64,000 bases of DNA from Zobellia nedashkovskayae. Its GTDB lineage: Bacteria > Bacteroidota > Bacteroidia > Flavobacteriales > Flavobacteriaceae. The stretch is from contig NZ_JADDXR010000002.1 of NCBI RefSeq assembly GCF_015330125.1, forward strand, positions 4,786,685 through 4,850,684, given 5' to 3'. The position numbers and the translations under genes are program-made. Of this stretch, positions 45,360-57,100 are shown piece by piece (the stretch's first letter is position 1; each line of letters opens with the position of its first letter). The notes beneath the pieces were generated by a model. It made no database searches and was not told the DNA's origin. It saw nothing but the letters and a program-made list of their open reading frames with translations.

Positions 45360-45674
45360 CTAGGACATATGAAAAAGATGTTTTAAATCTATAGAAACGG
45401 GACTATCATCTGTATTTGTTTCCATGAGACCTGCCATATGTTTCCACCATTTTTTACAAACTTCAGTATCACCTAATGCATTCCATTTCTCTTCAGATTC
45501 TACCTCGGCATAACCAAATAAAAAATGCGTCTCGGAATCTAGAAAAATATTATAATTATGAACCCCGTGTTCTTTAAGTAGCTGTTCTAGTTCAGGCCAA
45601 ATAGGATTGTGCCTTCTTGCATATTCCTCTATATTATTAGGATATACCTTCATTTTGAATGCTTTTCTAATCAT
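45360..45674 (-). CDS. rhaM: L-rhamnose mutarotase
   Basis: 104 residues, exact family size. Motifs: RKAFKMKVYPNNIEEYARRHNPIWPEL with the catalytic His, NYNIFLD and the Trp-rich CKKWWKHMAGLM. Interconverts alpha and beta L-rhamnose, speeding supply of the isomer used by rhamnose isomerase. It is encoded inside the PUL operon, not beside the rhamnose catabolic genes at 59662. This shows the PUL glycan yields L-rhamnose. The gaps of 104 and 191 bases to its neighbours show no clear promoter. Confidence 0.94.
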   Translation of the reverse strand: MIRKAFKMKVYPNNIEEYARRHNPIWPELEQLLKEHGVHNYNIFLDSETHFLFGYAEVESEEKWNALGDTEVCKKWWKHMAGLMETNTDDSPVSIDLKHLFHMS

Positions 45675-45865
45675 TTTTTATTGGATTAGGTTTAGTACTC
45701 TTTTACTTTATTTCCTACTTGTTCATCACATTCAACCATTAAACTAAAATAAACGCACTTATTTGAATCGATATAACCCATATTTCATCAACAAAAAATG
45801 GTTCAAATAAACTAGGGGGCAAAATGACCAAAGCCACTTTACCCCCGAATTTAATATTTAGAAAA

Positions 45866-47203
45866 CTAGAGTTTTACATCCCAGCCTTTAGCGTATTCTC
45901 TACCCCATAAAGCCAATGCTTTACGATCTAGCATTCGCCCGGTTTTGGAATCTATATCAAAACCATTACCAATTCTATAGGCTACGTTACCAAAGTGAAC
46001 TAATGCCATACTTTTTGATGCATCATCAATTGGTGCTTGTAAAGTTTCTTTACCTCTAATGGTGTTGAAAAAATTACCAACGTGAATGGTAGTCATTCCA
46101 CCTCCGCCGCCAAGCTCAATTCCGCCTTCTTGCGTTTTTGCGTTAACAGTTTTTACCAAGTTACCACCTCTGTCATACAACTTGTACAAGTTTCGGTTTA
46201 CAAAGACACTACCTTCGCTGCCGTATATAATTGTACCACGACCACCACCATAGGTAGAATATCCATTTCTACTTTTACCATCCCATTTAATGGTTGTATC
46301 ATTATCGAACTTAAAAGTAGCTTCCATAGTATCGTACATTTCCCAACCGTCATCTACAAAGGCCGATTTAACACCATCTGCCTCTACATGATTTGGAAAG
46401 TCTACTTGTAGCGCCCAACGTGCTACATCTAATTCATGTGTACCATTATTACCTAATTCAGCCGTACCATAATTCCATCCGTACCAGTGCCAGTTGTAGT
46501 TCCAAGTTTCAGAAGTATAGTCACGACGAACAGCTGGCCCCTGAAATAAATCCCAATCCAAACCAGCAGGAACAGGCGCAGCTTTCTGATGTGGCACCTC
46601 TCCTCTTTTACTACTAAAAAAGGCAACTGCCTTGTACGGCTTACCAATTACCCCATTATGAATTTGTTTTATAATATCTATACTATGCTCTGCTGAACGT
46701 TGCTGGTTACCCATTTGTACAACACGGTCGTACTTTTTCTGGGCGGCAACGAGTAATTCATTTTCGGCCATGTTATGGCTACATGGTTTTTCTACGTAAA
46801 CGTGTTTCCCTTCTTTTAACGCCATAATTGAACCTGGAGCGTGCCAATGGTCGGGTGTTAAGTTGAACAATGCATCTACTTTTTTATCTTCTAGAACTTT
46901 TCTAATATCGTTTTCCAATTTTGGAGTATAGCCTAATCGCGTAGACATTTCTGTGGCGGCTTTTACACGCTGACTCTCCATTACATCGCAAAGGTATAAC
47001 AGCTCTACATTATTACTCTTCAACTCTATTGGCGTATACATAGCACTTACACGGCGTCCCAGACCTGCAATGGCCACCTGAATTCTATCATTGGCACCCA
47101 TCACTTTTCTGTAACTCTTAGCCGATAAGCTAGAGCTACCCAATATAGCACCTGTAGTTCCCAATGCTGTTTTCTGAATAAAACTTCTTCTAGATGTTTT
47201 CAT
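45866..47203 (-). CDS. Tat-type Gfo/Idh/MocA family oxidoreductase in the PUL
   Basis: 445 residues with a twin-arginine signal (TSRRSFIQKTALG). The Rossmann start is IQVAIAGLGRRVSAM. The EKP motif is VYVEKPCSHN, and NYGTAELGNNGTHELDVARW is the C-terminal His/Asp patch. Exported members can oxidise sugar C3 hydroxyls, making 3-keto-glycosides that a DUF1080 hydrolase/lyase then cleaves. Such a DUF1080 gene is in this operon (51663). This gene follows the sulfatase-GH78 gene by 157 bases. The reaction is inferred from the pairing. Confidence 0.92.
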   Translation of the reverse strand: MKTSRRSFIQKTALGTTGAILGSSSLSAKSYRKVMGANDRIQVAIAGLGRRVSAMYTPIELKSNNVELLYLCDVMESQRVKAATEMSTRLGYTPKLENDIRKVLEDKKVDALFNLTPDHWHAPGSIMALKEGKHVYVEKPCSHNMAENELLVAAQKKYDRVVQMGNQQRSAEHSIDIIKQIHNGVIGKPYKAVAFFSSKRGEVPHQKAAPVPAGLDWDLFQGPAVRRDYTSETWNYNWHWYGWNYGTAELGNNGTHELDVARWALQVDFPNHVEADGVKSAFVDDGWEMYDTMEATFKFDNDTTIKWDGKSRNGYSTYGGGRGTIIYGSEGSVFVNRNLYKLYDRGGNLVKTVNAKTQEGGIELGGGGGMTTIHVGNFFNTIRGKETLQAPIDDASKSMALVHFGNVAYRIGNGFDIDSKTGRMLDRKALALWGREYAKGWDVKL

Positions 47204-47360
47204 TATTGTTATTCTTTAATTTTAAAATCTTGTAATAAAAAGCGGTCTCCATGTTCTTATAACAGGATGCTGCCGGTTTAGGCTACTCCAAAATTTGGCT
47301 AATCTTTAAACTTATGTTTTTATAAATGTACCTTTTACAATTAAAAAAACTAAAGAAACT

Positions 47361-50300
47361 TTAAAAAGAATTGACCACTAATTTAATTTCATGCTTACCT
47401 GGTTCCAAGCGCACAGAGCCAAAAGCAGCGTTTACTTTTTTACCATTGTGCATGAGTTCTTTTCCTGGTGATGGAGCTATTTCAAATTCCGCAACCATAT
47501 TAGCTGGAATCTCAATTTCGAAAATTTGAAGCCTAGGAGTTTCATATTTGTAGCTTCCTTTTATAGTTCCTTTTATGGTAGGCACTTCAATGCTGCTATT
47601 TTTTAAATCGCTCATTTGAGGTTTGATAGTAGCAATTCCAAATCCTGGTGTTTTAGGTTGAATACCCCAAAGTCCACGTGGGATGGCATTAGCCGGCACA
47701 GCACCCCAAGCATGGTTCCAATCTAGATTATTCTTATACTTTAAATCCCAAGCTTCCAAGGTCATAGTAGAACCGATACGAATCATGTTATACCAACTTC
47801 TATCACTTGTATCTGTTAGCAGTTCTAAAGCGTAATCTGCCGCTCCTGCGTTATAAAGGCCGTCCATTAAATATTGTGAACCGTAAACACTACACGCCAT
47901 TCCGCGTGACTTCACGTACTCCACAACAGAGGAAATATGTTCCTCAGGCACCATATTAAAAGCCAAGGGCAACATATTAGCATGTAAGGCAGCATGATCC
48001 GTTCCGATACCATCAACATAAATACCTCGCTCTGAATCGAACATTTTTTCATTGACCGCTTTTTTAGCTTTTAAAGCACGAAGTTCAAAATCTCTAGCTT
48101 CCTCAGTTTTACCCAAGACTTTTGCAAATTCGGACATGATATTCATATTCTGGTAATAGAATGCATTCACTACGGTATTGTAATCTTTAAAAACATAGGC
48201 ATCCCGTTCTCCTTTATTTGATGGGTCTCCTCCCCAACCTGCAGATGGCCAATCTACAATATCCCTAAAGGTCTCCTTTAACTGTGGAGAAAAACCTAAA
48301 TTCTTCATTAACTCCGGCGTCATTTTAGTAGAAGTAATCAACCCTTCTTCATTAGAAAGCTCATAAAGGGTCTTGTATTTTAAATGGTCATAATATTTTT
48401 CAATAAGCTCCGTATTGCCCGTATACATATAATCTGCATAGAACATGAGCGCCACGTGCTGCTGCCATTCGGTAGGCCAGGTTGGGTGTTCCATAAAATA
48501 TTCTATGGTCTGCCTTGCAATGGCATATTCTCGATCGGTGGTGTAATGACTTAATTGGTTCAAATACGCATCTGCCTCATACGGAATGCGCTCACGGTCA
48601 CCATCTACATAGAGTCCATTAAAAGTAGTGGCCTTAATCGTATATTTACAGATTTCCCAAACTTGATTTAAAATGTCATCTGAGCTTTTGAAACTACTAG
48701 CATCATCTTCCCAATAACTATGATGTGCCAGTAGCGTGAAATCTTCTGCAGTAATGGACTCTTTTACACCATCAACCTCAACATATCTAAACGGCATTAA
48801 AACCGGAAAGTCTTTTGGAAGCGGTAGCGCCTTGCCTGGCCTTGTATTCCTTTCATCTACTTGTACCTGAAGTTGGTATTCTGTTTGATCAGGGCTTACA
48901 GCCATTTTAATTTCCTGATATCTGATATGACTTCTGTGGAAAGGTGTCCTGTTGATGTTTTCTCCATCTAATTGTTCCCCTATTCTAAAAGTAAGACTGT
49001 CACTCTCTTTGGTTTTATATGTAAAGTCTAGAGTTGCGAAAGCTGCTTTTCCAAAGTCCATGAAATAGGTTTCGCCTTTTTTTTCAAATTTGACGGGTTT
49101 AATTTCATCAATTTGAAAACTGTTGGGAGTGGTTATCGTTGCTTTAGGACTTCCCATAGTAAAAGACTGACTTTGAGAATAGCGTGAAAGCCGATTGTCT
49201 TGGTCCCAAATTCGTACTTTCCAGAAATAAGTCTCTCCACTTTTCAATGCTGTACCTTCATACTCTATTTCTGACGAGGTACTTGTTCTTATTTGCTTGC
49301 TATCCCAAACATCACCAATATTATTGGTAATGTTCTCTTTAGATGAAGCAACCAATATTTGATAAGCCGATTGTGAAACCGCTCCGTCCGGCACCACCCA
49401 CCCAAATTCTGGTTCAGTATCAATTACCGTAACCCTTTCTGTGTTCCTTATCCACTCCACAACCAAATCACTAGGGCCTTTAGAATAGTCATCGGAAAGC
49501 TCAAGAATAAGGTCATTTGTTTTGTTGCGAAATGCCGCTAACTTTTCGGCGTATTTTGAATCTTTTGCTAGGTTGTTAATCTCCTTAGGGTCGTCTTCTA
49601 AATTGTAAAGTTCTTCAAAAGACTGATTGTTAACATATCGGAAATATTTCCAATTTTCGGTACGGATTCCTTCGCTTGGCGCAATATTATCAAACTCCCA
49701 AAGATGCTCAATCAAGACGGTATCTCGCTCAAAATTTTTCTTCGATTTATCTACAATAGGCATGAGGCTTTTACCTTGCCACGCATTTGGTTGGGCAATT
49801 CCTGCTAAATCTAAAATAGTAGAAGGCACATCTATGTTCAATGCCAATGCATCACTATCTTTTTGTCTTTTTACCCTTGGGTCATATACAATTAAAGGCA
49901 CGCGAACAGAATTATCATATAACAACCATTTCCCCGCAAGCTGGCGTTCACCTAAAAAGTAACCGTTATCTCCCATTAGAATAATAACCGTGTTTTCTGC
50001 AAGTCCCTTCTTCTCTAGCTCACTCCTTATTTTGGTAATTTCCCTATCTATTCCAGAAATCATTCTGTAATATCCATTTACGCTATGTTGATATTTTTCG
50101 GGAGTATCATAACGCCACGTCCAACGTAAACGGTTAAAGCCATCACGTACAAATTTAGGTTGAGCCTCAAAATATTTGTCTTCTCCCAAATCTGCTTTGG
50201 GCATATTCATATTCTGAAGCAAAGCATCTGACTCCGTTTGCCAGAAATATTGGTCTTCAGCTCCATCATGGGCATGAGGAGCACTAAAACTCAAGGAAAG

Positions 50301-50882
50301 ACAAAAAGGTTTGTCTGTTTTTACTTCTGCAATAAAGTCTATCGCTTTTTGTCCTGTGTAGCGTGTTAAATGAACCGTGTCCTTACCTAACGTTTTATAG
50401 TAATAACCACGTTTGTCTTTATATTCATTATTACGGTCATAAGACTCATATTCATCAAACTGATTTTCTAGGTTATCATAACGGACTCCATATTTTCCAT
50501 AGAAACCAGTAAAATACCCATTCTCCTTTAAAATAGAAGGATAGGATTGAGTCATGTACGACGCTCTAATATTTCCTGTTTGAAAATTGAAGCTATGCGT
50601 ACGCTCATAAAGTCCGGTCAAAATACTAGCTCTACTGGCGGCACAAATTGGGGTGGTCACCATAGCATTCTCAAAATAAGTGCCTTTCTTGGCCAATTTA
50701 TCCATTTCTGGAGTAGAAATAAGCTTGTTTCCCGCATAACCCAGTGCATCAAAACGCTGGTCATCCGTTAAAATAAAAATAATGTTGGGCTTTTTAGCTT
50801 GCTGTTCTTGCGCCGCTTTTTGGGCCTTTAATGGTTGTAAGTATCCGCAAAGAAAAATAACCACCAAAACTCGTATTCTCAT
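47361..50882 (-). CDS. Bifunctional sulfatase / GH78 alpha-L-rhamnosidase fusion
   Basis: 1173 residues with a Sec signal ([14 protein letters not shown]). The N-terminal sulfatase domain (about 30-465) starts [18 protein letters not shown], with formylglycine motif CAASR (Cys80) and [13 protein letters not shown]. The GH78 part (about 470-1173) has a rhamnosidase N-domain, [18 protein letters not shown] (acidic catalytic patch) and the barrel sequence [19 protein letters not shown]. It would desulfate and remove terminal L-rhamnose in one protein. A similar sulfatase-GH78 fusion is known from Formosa agariphila ulvan use. A dedicated promoter with the shared operator precedes it. Confidence 0.95.
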   Translation of the reverse strand: MRIRVLVVIFLCGYLQPLKAQKAAQEQQAKKPNIIFILTDDQRFDALGYAGNKLISTPEMDKLAKKGTYFENAMVTTPICAASRASILTGLYERTHSFNFQTGNIRASYMTQSYPSILKENGYFTGFYGKYGVRYDNLENQFDEYESYDRNNEYKDKRGYYYKTLGKDTVHLTRYTGQKAIDFIAEVKTDKPFCLSLSFSAPHAHDGAEDQYFWQTESDALLQNMNMPKADLGEDKYFEAQPKFVRDGFNRLRWTWRYDTPEKYQHSVNGYYRMISGIDREITKIRSELEKKGLAENTVIILMGDNGYFLGERQLAGKWLLYDNSVRVPLIVYDPRVKRQKDSDALALNIDVPSTILDLAGIAQPNAWQGKSLMPIVDKSKKNFERDTVLIEHLWEFDNIAPSEGIRTENWKYFRYVNNQSFEELYNLEDDPKEINNLAKDSKYAEKLAAFRNKTNDLILELSDDYSKGPSDLVVEWIRNTERVTVIDTEPEFGWVVPDGAVSQSAYQILVASSKENITNNIGDVWDSKQIRTSTSSEIEYEGTALKSGETYFWKVRIWDQDNRLSRYSQSQSFTMGSPKATITTPNSFQIDEIKPVKFEKKGETYFMDFGKAAFATLDFTYKTKESDSLTFRIGEQLDGENINRTPFHRSHIRYQEIKMAVSPDQTEYQLQVQVDERNTRPGKALPLPKDFPVLMPFRYVEVDGVKESITAEDFTLLAHHSYWEDDASSFKSSDDILNQVWEICKYTIKATTFNGLYVDGDRERIPYEADAYLNQLSHYTTDREYAIARQTIEYFMEHPTWPTEWQQHVALMFYADYMYTGNTELIEKYYDHLKYKTLYELSNEEGLITSTKMTPELMKNLGFSPQLKETFRDIVDWPSAGWGGDPSNKGERDAYVFKDYNTVVNAFYYQNMNIMSEFAKVLGKTEEARDFELRALKAKKAVNEKMFDSERGIYVDGIGTDHAALHANMLPLAFNMVPEEHISSVVEYVKSRGMACSVYGSQYLMDGLYNAGAADYALELLTDTSDRSWYNMIRIGSTMTLEAWDLKYKNNLDWNHAWGAVPANAIPRGLWGIQPKTPGFGIATIKPQMSDLKNSSIEVPTIKGTIKGSYKYETPRLQIFEIEIPANMVAEFEIAPSPGKELMHNGKKVNAAFGSVRLEPGKHEIKLVVNSF

Positions 50883-50956
50883 AAATTAGGTATTTGTCAA
50901 TTTCCCCTGAAACTAGGCATTCAGGTTAAAATCAAGAAGCTAGAAAAAATCTTCTT

Positions 50957-51006
50957 CAAACTTATGTTTTATAGAAACATTACCCATCCTGTGCTGTCCT
51001 GAGGAT
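50957..51006 (-). promoter_or_regulatory. Internal PUL promoter with rhamnose-type operator
   Basis: On the minus strand, a -7 box TAAGTTTG (50957-50964) is preceded by GCACAGGA whose last base is at 50987: 22 bases lie between them. Two 10-base units, TCCTGTGCTG and TCCTGAGGAT (plus strand, 50987-51006), match the units before susC. This would let the sulfatase-GH78 gene be transcribed separately. Confidence 0.65.
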
Positions 51007-51051
51007 TGATACTTTTAACTGTTTATTTATCTACCATACCTGGCTGACAAA

Positions 51052-51627
51052 TTAAACCTTGTTTGTTATCACTTTAAGTATCCTTAGTATTTCGTCTACA
51101 CCCATTCTTTCTGTATAGTTGGCTTCAACATGGGCTTCTTCAATTGTTTGATTGGTGTTGATAATAAAAGTAGCCGGTATAGGAAGAGTTTTTGAACCGT
51201 CGCCATTTAGAAGTGTTAAATCACGTCGTGCATGATAATCTTCACCCGGATCAAATTGAAGACCATACGCTTTAATTACTTTCTGATCAGCATCACTGAG
51301 CACTTCAAAATCTAAATTATTCTTTTCTTTTGCCGTTAATGCGCTATCCGGACTTTGCGGACTGATTGCTAAAAATGAAGCTCCAAGAGATTTAATTTCC
51401 GGCAGTTTACTTTGAACTTCTCTAAGGTCTAAATTGCAAATGGGGCACCACTCACCACGATAAAATTTAATAACTACAATCCCTGATTTTAGCATTTCTG
51501 AAAGCGTAATATCTTTACCTAAAGCATTTGGCAAAGTAAAATCTGGAGCTTTATCGCCAACGGATAATCCTTGGAGATGACTTGCATTTGAAATAACTAA
51601 CTTTTGAAAATCTTGTAATTCACTCAT
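51052..51627 (-). CDS. Peroxiredoxin (AhpC/TSA family)
   Basis: 191 residues, no signal peptide. The thioredoxin-fold core has VIKFYRGEWCPICNLDLREV with the two-Cys CxxC, and APDFTLPNALGKDITL upstream. Reduces hydrogen peroxide or organic hydroperoxides. Encoded between the DUF1080 and sulfatase-GH78 genes. In this operon it may protect envelope enzymes or a redox step linked to the Gfo/Idh protein, or be a passenger. The start at 51627 is the only early Met. Confidence 0.9.
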   Translation of the reverse strand: MSELQDFQKLVISNASHLQGLSVGDKAPDFTLPNALGKDITLSEMLKSGIVVIKFYRGEWCPICNLDLREVQSKLPEIKSLGASFLAISPQSPDSALTAKEKNNLDFEVLSDADQKVIKAYGLQFDPGEDYHARRDLTLLNGDGSKTLPIPATFIINTNQTIEEAHVEANYTERMGVDEILRILKVITNKV

Positions 51628-51662
51628 ATAATATTGAATTATGTTCTTTAAAATTGATGTCC

Positions 51663-52490
51663 TTACAGGTTCTTCAACCGTATATTTCTATACTTAACTT
51701 TCATTGGCGGACCTACATGAACCTGTACTCCTAAATATCCTTTTAACTTTCTATTTATAGCGTCTTCATCATTAACATCACTCATTAAAACTCCATTTAC
51801 ATAATGTTGAAGTCTATTACCTTTTATAATAAGATGTACCTCGTTCCAATCCTCACTCTTTATTTTTGTCTTCAGGGAATCTGATTCGCCCAAAGAACCT
51901 ACCACTTCCCTACTCTGCCAACAGTTATTTTTCACATTAGCTCTTAACGAACCGTTAGTATCAGGATTATCTTGGCTATTAATAGTTACTTTTTCTCCTC
52001 TATAGGCCAAGGTAGCCCTTTTTTTCTCCTCATAGTTTTGACCGGTATACCTTCTCTTACCATCAATATCTGCTTGGTATCCTTTCATGGCATTAGGAAT
52101 TGTATCTATTAAATCACTCCTATAATTAATACCGCTATTCCCAGATTCAGCTATTTTAAATTCCAACTTCAATTCAAAATCATCTGGTTGATCTCCTTCC
52201 CAGATAATAAAAGTATTACTTTTTAAAAGAGTTTCTGGGGTTACCTCACCCACTAACGCACCATTTTCTACACGCCAATAATTAGGATCACCTTTCCAAC
52301 CCGTTAAGGTTTCGCCATCAAAAATATTTACAAAGCCATCTCCTTCCTCTAGAATTTTAACTACAGCGTCAGCTTCTATCGTTGTTTCTTGCTTTTTTTC
52401 TTTGCAAGATTGAACGTATGCAAGCAACATAAGGGCCATAAAACAGCCTGCTAAATATTTTGATACTTTTCTACTATTTTTATACATCAT
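51663..52490 (-). CDS. DUF1080 (3-keto-disaccharide hydrolase-like) lipoprotein
   Basis: 275 residues from Met at 52490; an upstream in-frame Met at 52514 is possible but gives a poor signal. The lipoprotein signal is LLAYVQSC. The DUF1080 beta-sandwich is seen in FVNIFDGETLTGWKGDPNYW, EFKIAESGNSGINYRSD and HYVNGVLMSDV. DUF1080 enzymes cleave 3-keto-glycosides made by Gfo/Idh oxidoreductases. Encoded directly after SusD, upstream of the peroxiredoxin, with a Gfo/Idh gene later in the operon. Confidence 0.9.
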   Translation of the reverse strand: MMYKNSRKVSKYLAGCFMALMLLAYVQSCKEKKQETTIEADAVVKILEEGDGFVNIFDGETLTGWKGDPNYWRVENGALVGEVTPETLLKSNTFIIWEGDQPDDFELKLEFKIAESGNSGINYRSDLIDTIPNAMKGYQADIDGKRRYTGQNYEEKKRATLAYRGEKVTINSQDNPDTNGSLRANVKNNCWQSREVVGSLGESDSLKTKIKSEDWNEVHLIIKGNRLQHYVNGVLMSDVNDEDAINRKLKGYLGVQVHVGPPMKVKYRNIRLKNL

Positions 52491-52568
52491 ATTTTTTTTA
52501 TGATTAAAGGTCATGGATAACCATGACCTTTAAATATTTGTATCCTGATATCTTCTAGGTTAATTTAA

Positions 52569-54065
52569 TTAAAAATTAGGATTTAGAGAGGACTCTGAAG
52601 CTGGAAGAGCGTATCGTTCGGAAATATTGGTAAAGACATTACCTCGTGGTTCTACTCCTGCGGGATAGTAATAGTCAATCGGGTTTGCCTTTATATTGTT
52701 CCCATGAGCCGTAATCACGTCTATTGCACGACCCGTTCTTACCAAGTCAAACCACCTTTTGTTCTCAAAAGCGAGTTCTACTCTTCTTTCATTAAAAATC
52801 GCCTCACCTAAATCACCTGTCGGCTCACCAAGACCGGCACGTGTACGAACTTGATTTAAATAAGGAAGAGCTTCGCCACTCTTACCTTGTTCTTCTAAAG
52901 TTTCTGCTAAAAACAACAGCACTTCAGAGTACCGATAAATAGGCCAATTCATACCATGGTTACCATTTAGAGCATGAGGCTCAACATATTTCTTAATAAT
53001 TGGGTACACACCATCTTCCCAAAAACTCTCACTAGCCGTTACGTACATAATAGAAGCTTCCTCCCTTAAGTCTCCATCTTCATAAGCTTCAATAATATCT
53101 GGCGTAGGAATATTATTTCCTTCACCATTAAGAGGTTGCGGATTAGATGTTCCAGTTATTAAACCAACTTCCTCTGCATTAAGTGGTCTTGGAAGAAAGT
53201 TATATAAAAAACTACCGTTAAGCCCTTCAGCACCTTCTCTATACTGAATTTCAAAAATAGACTCCATGTTGTTCTTGTTTTCGCTATTTCCAGAAAAAGC
53301 ATCTTCATAATTAGGCATTAACATGTACTCATTACTGGCTACGACTTCCTTCAACAAAGTTTCTGCTTCTCCCCATTGTTCACGTACTATATAAACATTT
53401 GCCAAAAGTGTTTGAGCTGCACCCAATGTAACTCTACCTTGCTCTTGTTCTGATTTAAGCGGTAATAAGCCCGCAGCCGCTCTGGCATCCTCAATTATTT
53501 GTGTGTACAGTTCATCTTCACTAGAAAGCGGTAAAGCGGCTCCATCACGATCTAATACAGGTTCTAAGTGCATTGGCACACTACCAAATAATTGTGTTAA
53601 TTCAAAATAAGAATAAGCTCTTAGAAACAATGCCTGACCTTTTAGATTTGCCTTTTCTTTCTCATCAAATTCTGCTTCGTCAATAGTTGTCAAAATTTGA
53701 TTGGTACGAGCTACGACTTGATAATACTCGCGATAAATTGATTCTACATGAGTATTAGCTGTAATGCCACCGTCACTGGGTATAGAGTGATCTGCGATAT
53801 CTTCTTGATTGTCCGTTGCTCCAAACGCCGTATTACGAGCAAAATAGGTGTTGTCAGAATGCATCTCCGCCAAATATGGCTTAGCTTGATTATTAATTCC
53901 GCGTAAAGGAACATACGCTCCGTTTACTGCTTGAGTAAAATCTTCCTGTGTTTTAAAGAATGTAGGGACACTCAATGAATCCTCAGGAAATATAGTTAAT
54001 TCATCATCGCAACTGGTGACTAAAAAAGTCATCGAGGCTACAATACAGTAGAATATCTTTTTCAT
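52569..54065 (-). CDS. susD: SusD/RagB-family glycan-binding lipoprotein
   Basis: 498 residues from Met at 54065. A longer frame opens at 54113, but Met17 gives the proper lipoprotein signal (FLVTSC). SusD features: FPEDSLSVPTFFKTQEDFTQAVNGAY, ALFLRAYSYFELTQLFG (helical TPR-like core), and the RRVELAFENKRWFDLVRTG C-terminal block. Forms the lid of the outer-membrane SusCD importer. It is 10 bases after susC stop. Defines the PUL; the ligand is inferred to be a rhamnose-rich sulfated glycan. Confidence 0.95.
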   Translation of the reverse strand: MKKIFYCIVASMTFLVTSCDDELTIFPEDSLSVPTFFKTQEDFTQAVNGAYVPLRGINNQAKPYLAEMHSDNTYFARNTAFGATDNQEDIADHSIPSDGGITANTHVESIYREYYQVVARTNQILTTIDEAEFDEKEKANLKGQALFLRAYSYFELTQLFGSVPMHLEPVLDRDGAALPLSSEDELYTQIIEDARAAAGLLPLKSEQEQGRVTLGAAQTLLANVYIVREQWGEAETLLKEVVASNEYMLMPNYEDAFSGNSENKNNMESIFEIQYREGAEGLNGSFLYNFLPRPLNAEEVGLITGTSNPQPLNGEGNNIPTPDIIEAYEDGDLREEASIMYVTASESFWEDGVYPIIKKYVEPHALNGNHGMNWPIYRYSEVLLFLAETLEEQGKSGEALPYLNQVRTRAGLGEPTGDLGEAIFNERRVELAFENKRWFDLVRTGRAIDVITAHGNNIKANPIDYYYPAGVEPRGNVFTNISERYALPASESSLNPNF

Positions 54066-54123
54066 GTTTTCAGTTTTATAATTTGTCGAAATTGAAATAT
54101 GTTTGGACATCATCGTTTTTGAT

Positions 54124-57100
54124 TTAAAAGTTTAAGTTTAAACCAACACTAAATATTCTTGGAACAGGATATCCGGAAATATCAACACCAGAAGCAAGGT
54201 TGCCACCATCTCCATCTCCATTGTTCTGTACACTTATCTCAGGGTTTGGTCCACCCCAATATTTCGTAAAAATATGTACATTCTGAATTGACCCATAAAT
54301 ACGGGCAGACTTAAAATACTTTTCAACTCCAGGTATTGTGTACCCTAAAGTGATATTTCTAATATTAAAATATGAAGCATCAGCAACAAAACGATCGTTT
54401 ACCCAATCTCTTTCTATACCGGTAACATTACCGCCACCAACCGTAGTACCATAGAAGCCATCTCCAGGGTCTTCAATAGATCTAAAGCGATTCTCGACAT
54501 CAGCCAAAAGATTAAAAACACCGTCTAAGTTTGCCGTACTATATAAATGCCTCACCAACAATTGATTCCCTTGAGAACCAGTACCCACTACTGACAAATC
54601 AAAATTACCATAATTGATTGTATTCGTAATACCATAGGTGAAATCAGGGAAAGGACTGCCGGTAATGGCTCGATCATCATCATCACCTCCATTTGTTATA
54701 ATACCATCACCATTAATATCTACTAACTTAATACTTCCTACAGTGGAACGACCTGGAACCTGTGGTGAACTATCTAAATCTTCTTGATTTAAGTAAACGC
54801 CATCGGATACATGTCCATAAAATTGCCCAAAAGGTTGCCCCACTTGGGTAATATGCCATCCTCCTGGACCATATACCCTATCTATACCATCTGCTAATGC
54901 CTCTACCCTATTTCGGTTGAATGAAATATTGGCATTAGTTGTCCATTTAAATTTACCCGTTGTATTAACAGTGTTTAGACCAAACTCATGACCCCAAAAA
55001 CGAATCTCTCCAATATTATCGCTAAATTGATTAAAACCAGATTCCTCCGCAACTTGAACATTGTATAATAGATTAGTGGTATTTTTGGTATAGTAGTCAT
55101 ACACGAAAGACACCCTGTCATTAAAAAGGCTTAAATCAAGTCCTAAATCAAACTGCTTGGTTGTCTCCCAACCTAAGTTTGAATTTGAAAGAGAATTTAC
55201 AGCAGAACCAGGCGCAAAAGTGTCTCCGAAAACCGCATTTACCGTATTGTCTATTAAAGCATATTGGGTGTAATTACCAATGTTATTATTACCCGTAACT
55301 CCGAAACTACCTCTTAATTTAAGTAATGATATGGTCTCAGAATTTTCTAAAAAAGATTCATCAGAAACAATCCAACCCGCTGATACGGAAGGAAAAGTAC
55401 CCCAACGATTCTCAGATCCAAACCTTGAAGAACCATCACTACGTATTGAACCGGTCAATAAATATTTTCCTTTATAGTTATACGTAAGTCTAGATAAAAA
55501 AGAAACCAAACTCCACTCTCTTACCTCATCAAATGTTCCACTTCTGTTTATGTTGGTGGCTCCTTGTATTGTTGGCAAGCGGTCATCTGCAAAATCAGAT
55601 GCCTGAACCCTATTACGATCTTGCCGGTATTTTTGATACGTAAAACCCCCTAAGACAGAGAAAGTATGATTACCAATACTTTTATCATAAGTAACCGTAT
55701 TCTCGTTCAACCAAGAAAAAGTATTTCGGTCATCCCAAATTGCCTCGTTATTGGTAGGTACAGGTCTATTGATAGAGTATGTAGCATTAGTAGGACTGAA
55801 GAATTCATATTGCTCATTATATAATTCAGCATTCAAACTAGTTTTTATAGCAAGACCCTCAATAGGTTTATATTCCAAAAAGGCATTTGTCAAAAGATTA
55901 ATACTTTTAGTTTCATCTTTAATACGCTCTGCAGAATTTAACCAGTTAGCGTAAGAAAAAATGTTTCCTGTATCTGCTGGAAAATTATTGAATTCCGTTC
56001 TTGAGCCATCCGCATTATAAATTGGCATAATAGGCCAAGTATGTAATGCATTAAACAAAAGACCGGTACCTCTGGTACCATCTGTTCTTGGCACATTGTC
56101 AATTACATGATTAGGTGCTATGTTTACACCAATACGGACCTTGTCGGATAAAGTATAATCTAAATTCGCACGAAGTGAATATCGCTTATAATCAGAACCT
56201 AAAACAACCCCTTCTTGATCAAAGAAACCTAACACAACCGATGTTTTCAATTTTTCTTTATTAGAAGTAATACTAAGATTGTAATTGGTCATAGGTGCCG
56301 TTCTTAGAAGCGCATCATACCAATCATTAGTCTGCCCTTCATATTGAGAAGGATTCTGGAAAATATCAGGAACGGGACTACCTTGATCCTCGTAATATTC
56401 TTTTTTAAATTGAGCAAATTGAACAGCATCCATCATTTCTATTCTTCCACGCTCCGGAACACTTTGCATACTGGTAGTCATATTTAAACTCACACTTGTC
56501 TCTCCCGCTCTTCCGCTTTTGGTGGTAATTAATACAACACCATTTGCTGCTCTAGAACCATACAACGAAGTAGAAGCGGCATCTTTAAGTACACTAATGT
56601 CCTGAATTTCATCTGGGTTTATATTGTTGATTCCTCCCGAAATAGGAAAACCATCCACCACGTATAAAGGATCACTACCACCAGAAACCGATAATTGTCC
56701 CCTAATACGTACGGACATGCCTTGACCTGGTTTACCTGTGGTCTGGTTAATTTGAACTCCAGGAAGTCTACCTTGTATTTTTTGTGTAACCTGAGAAACC
56801 GGAATATCCGCAAGTTCATTGGCTTGAATAGTAGATACAGAACCTGTTACTTGTCGCTTAATTTGGGTACCATAACCTACTACTACAACTTCATCTAGAA
56901 GTGCTGCATCTTCGGCCATCGATATATCTATCTGGCTTTTACCGTCTACTGTAATTTCTTGAGCAGTAAATCCTATGTAAGTAAACACCAAAACACTATT
57001 GGCGTTTGGAGCTACAATACTGTAGTTCCCGTCAAAATCTGTTACAGACCCGGTAGTTGTTCCTTTAACAACTACGTTTACCCCGGGCAAGGCTTGTGAA

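Noticed and set aside
47263..47275. AACAGGATGC as a further copy of the rhamnose operator
   Set aside because: It is on the wrong strand for the downstream gene and no TAnnTTTG box lies 22 bases away.
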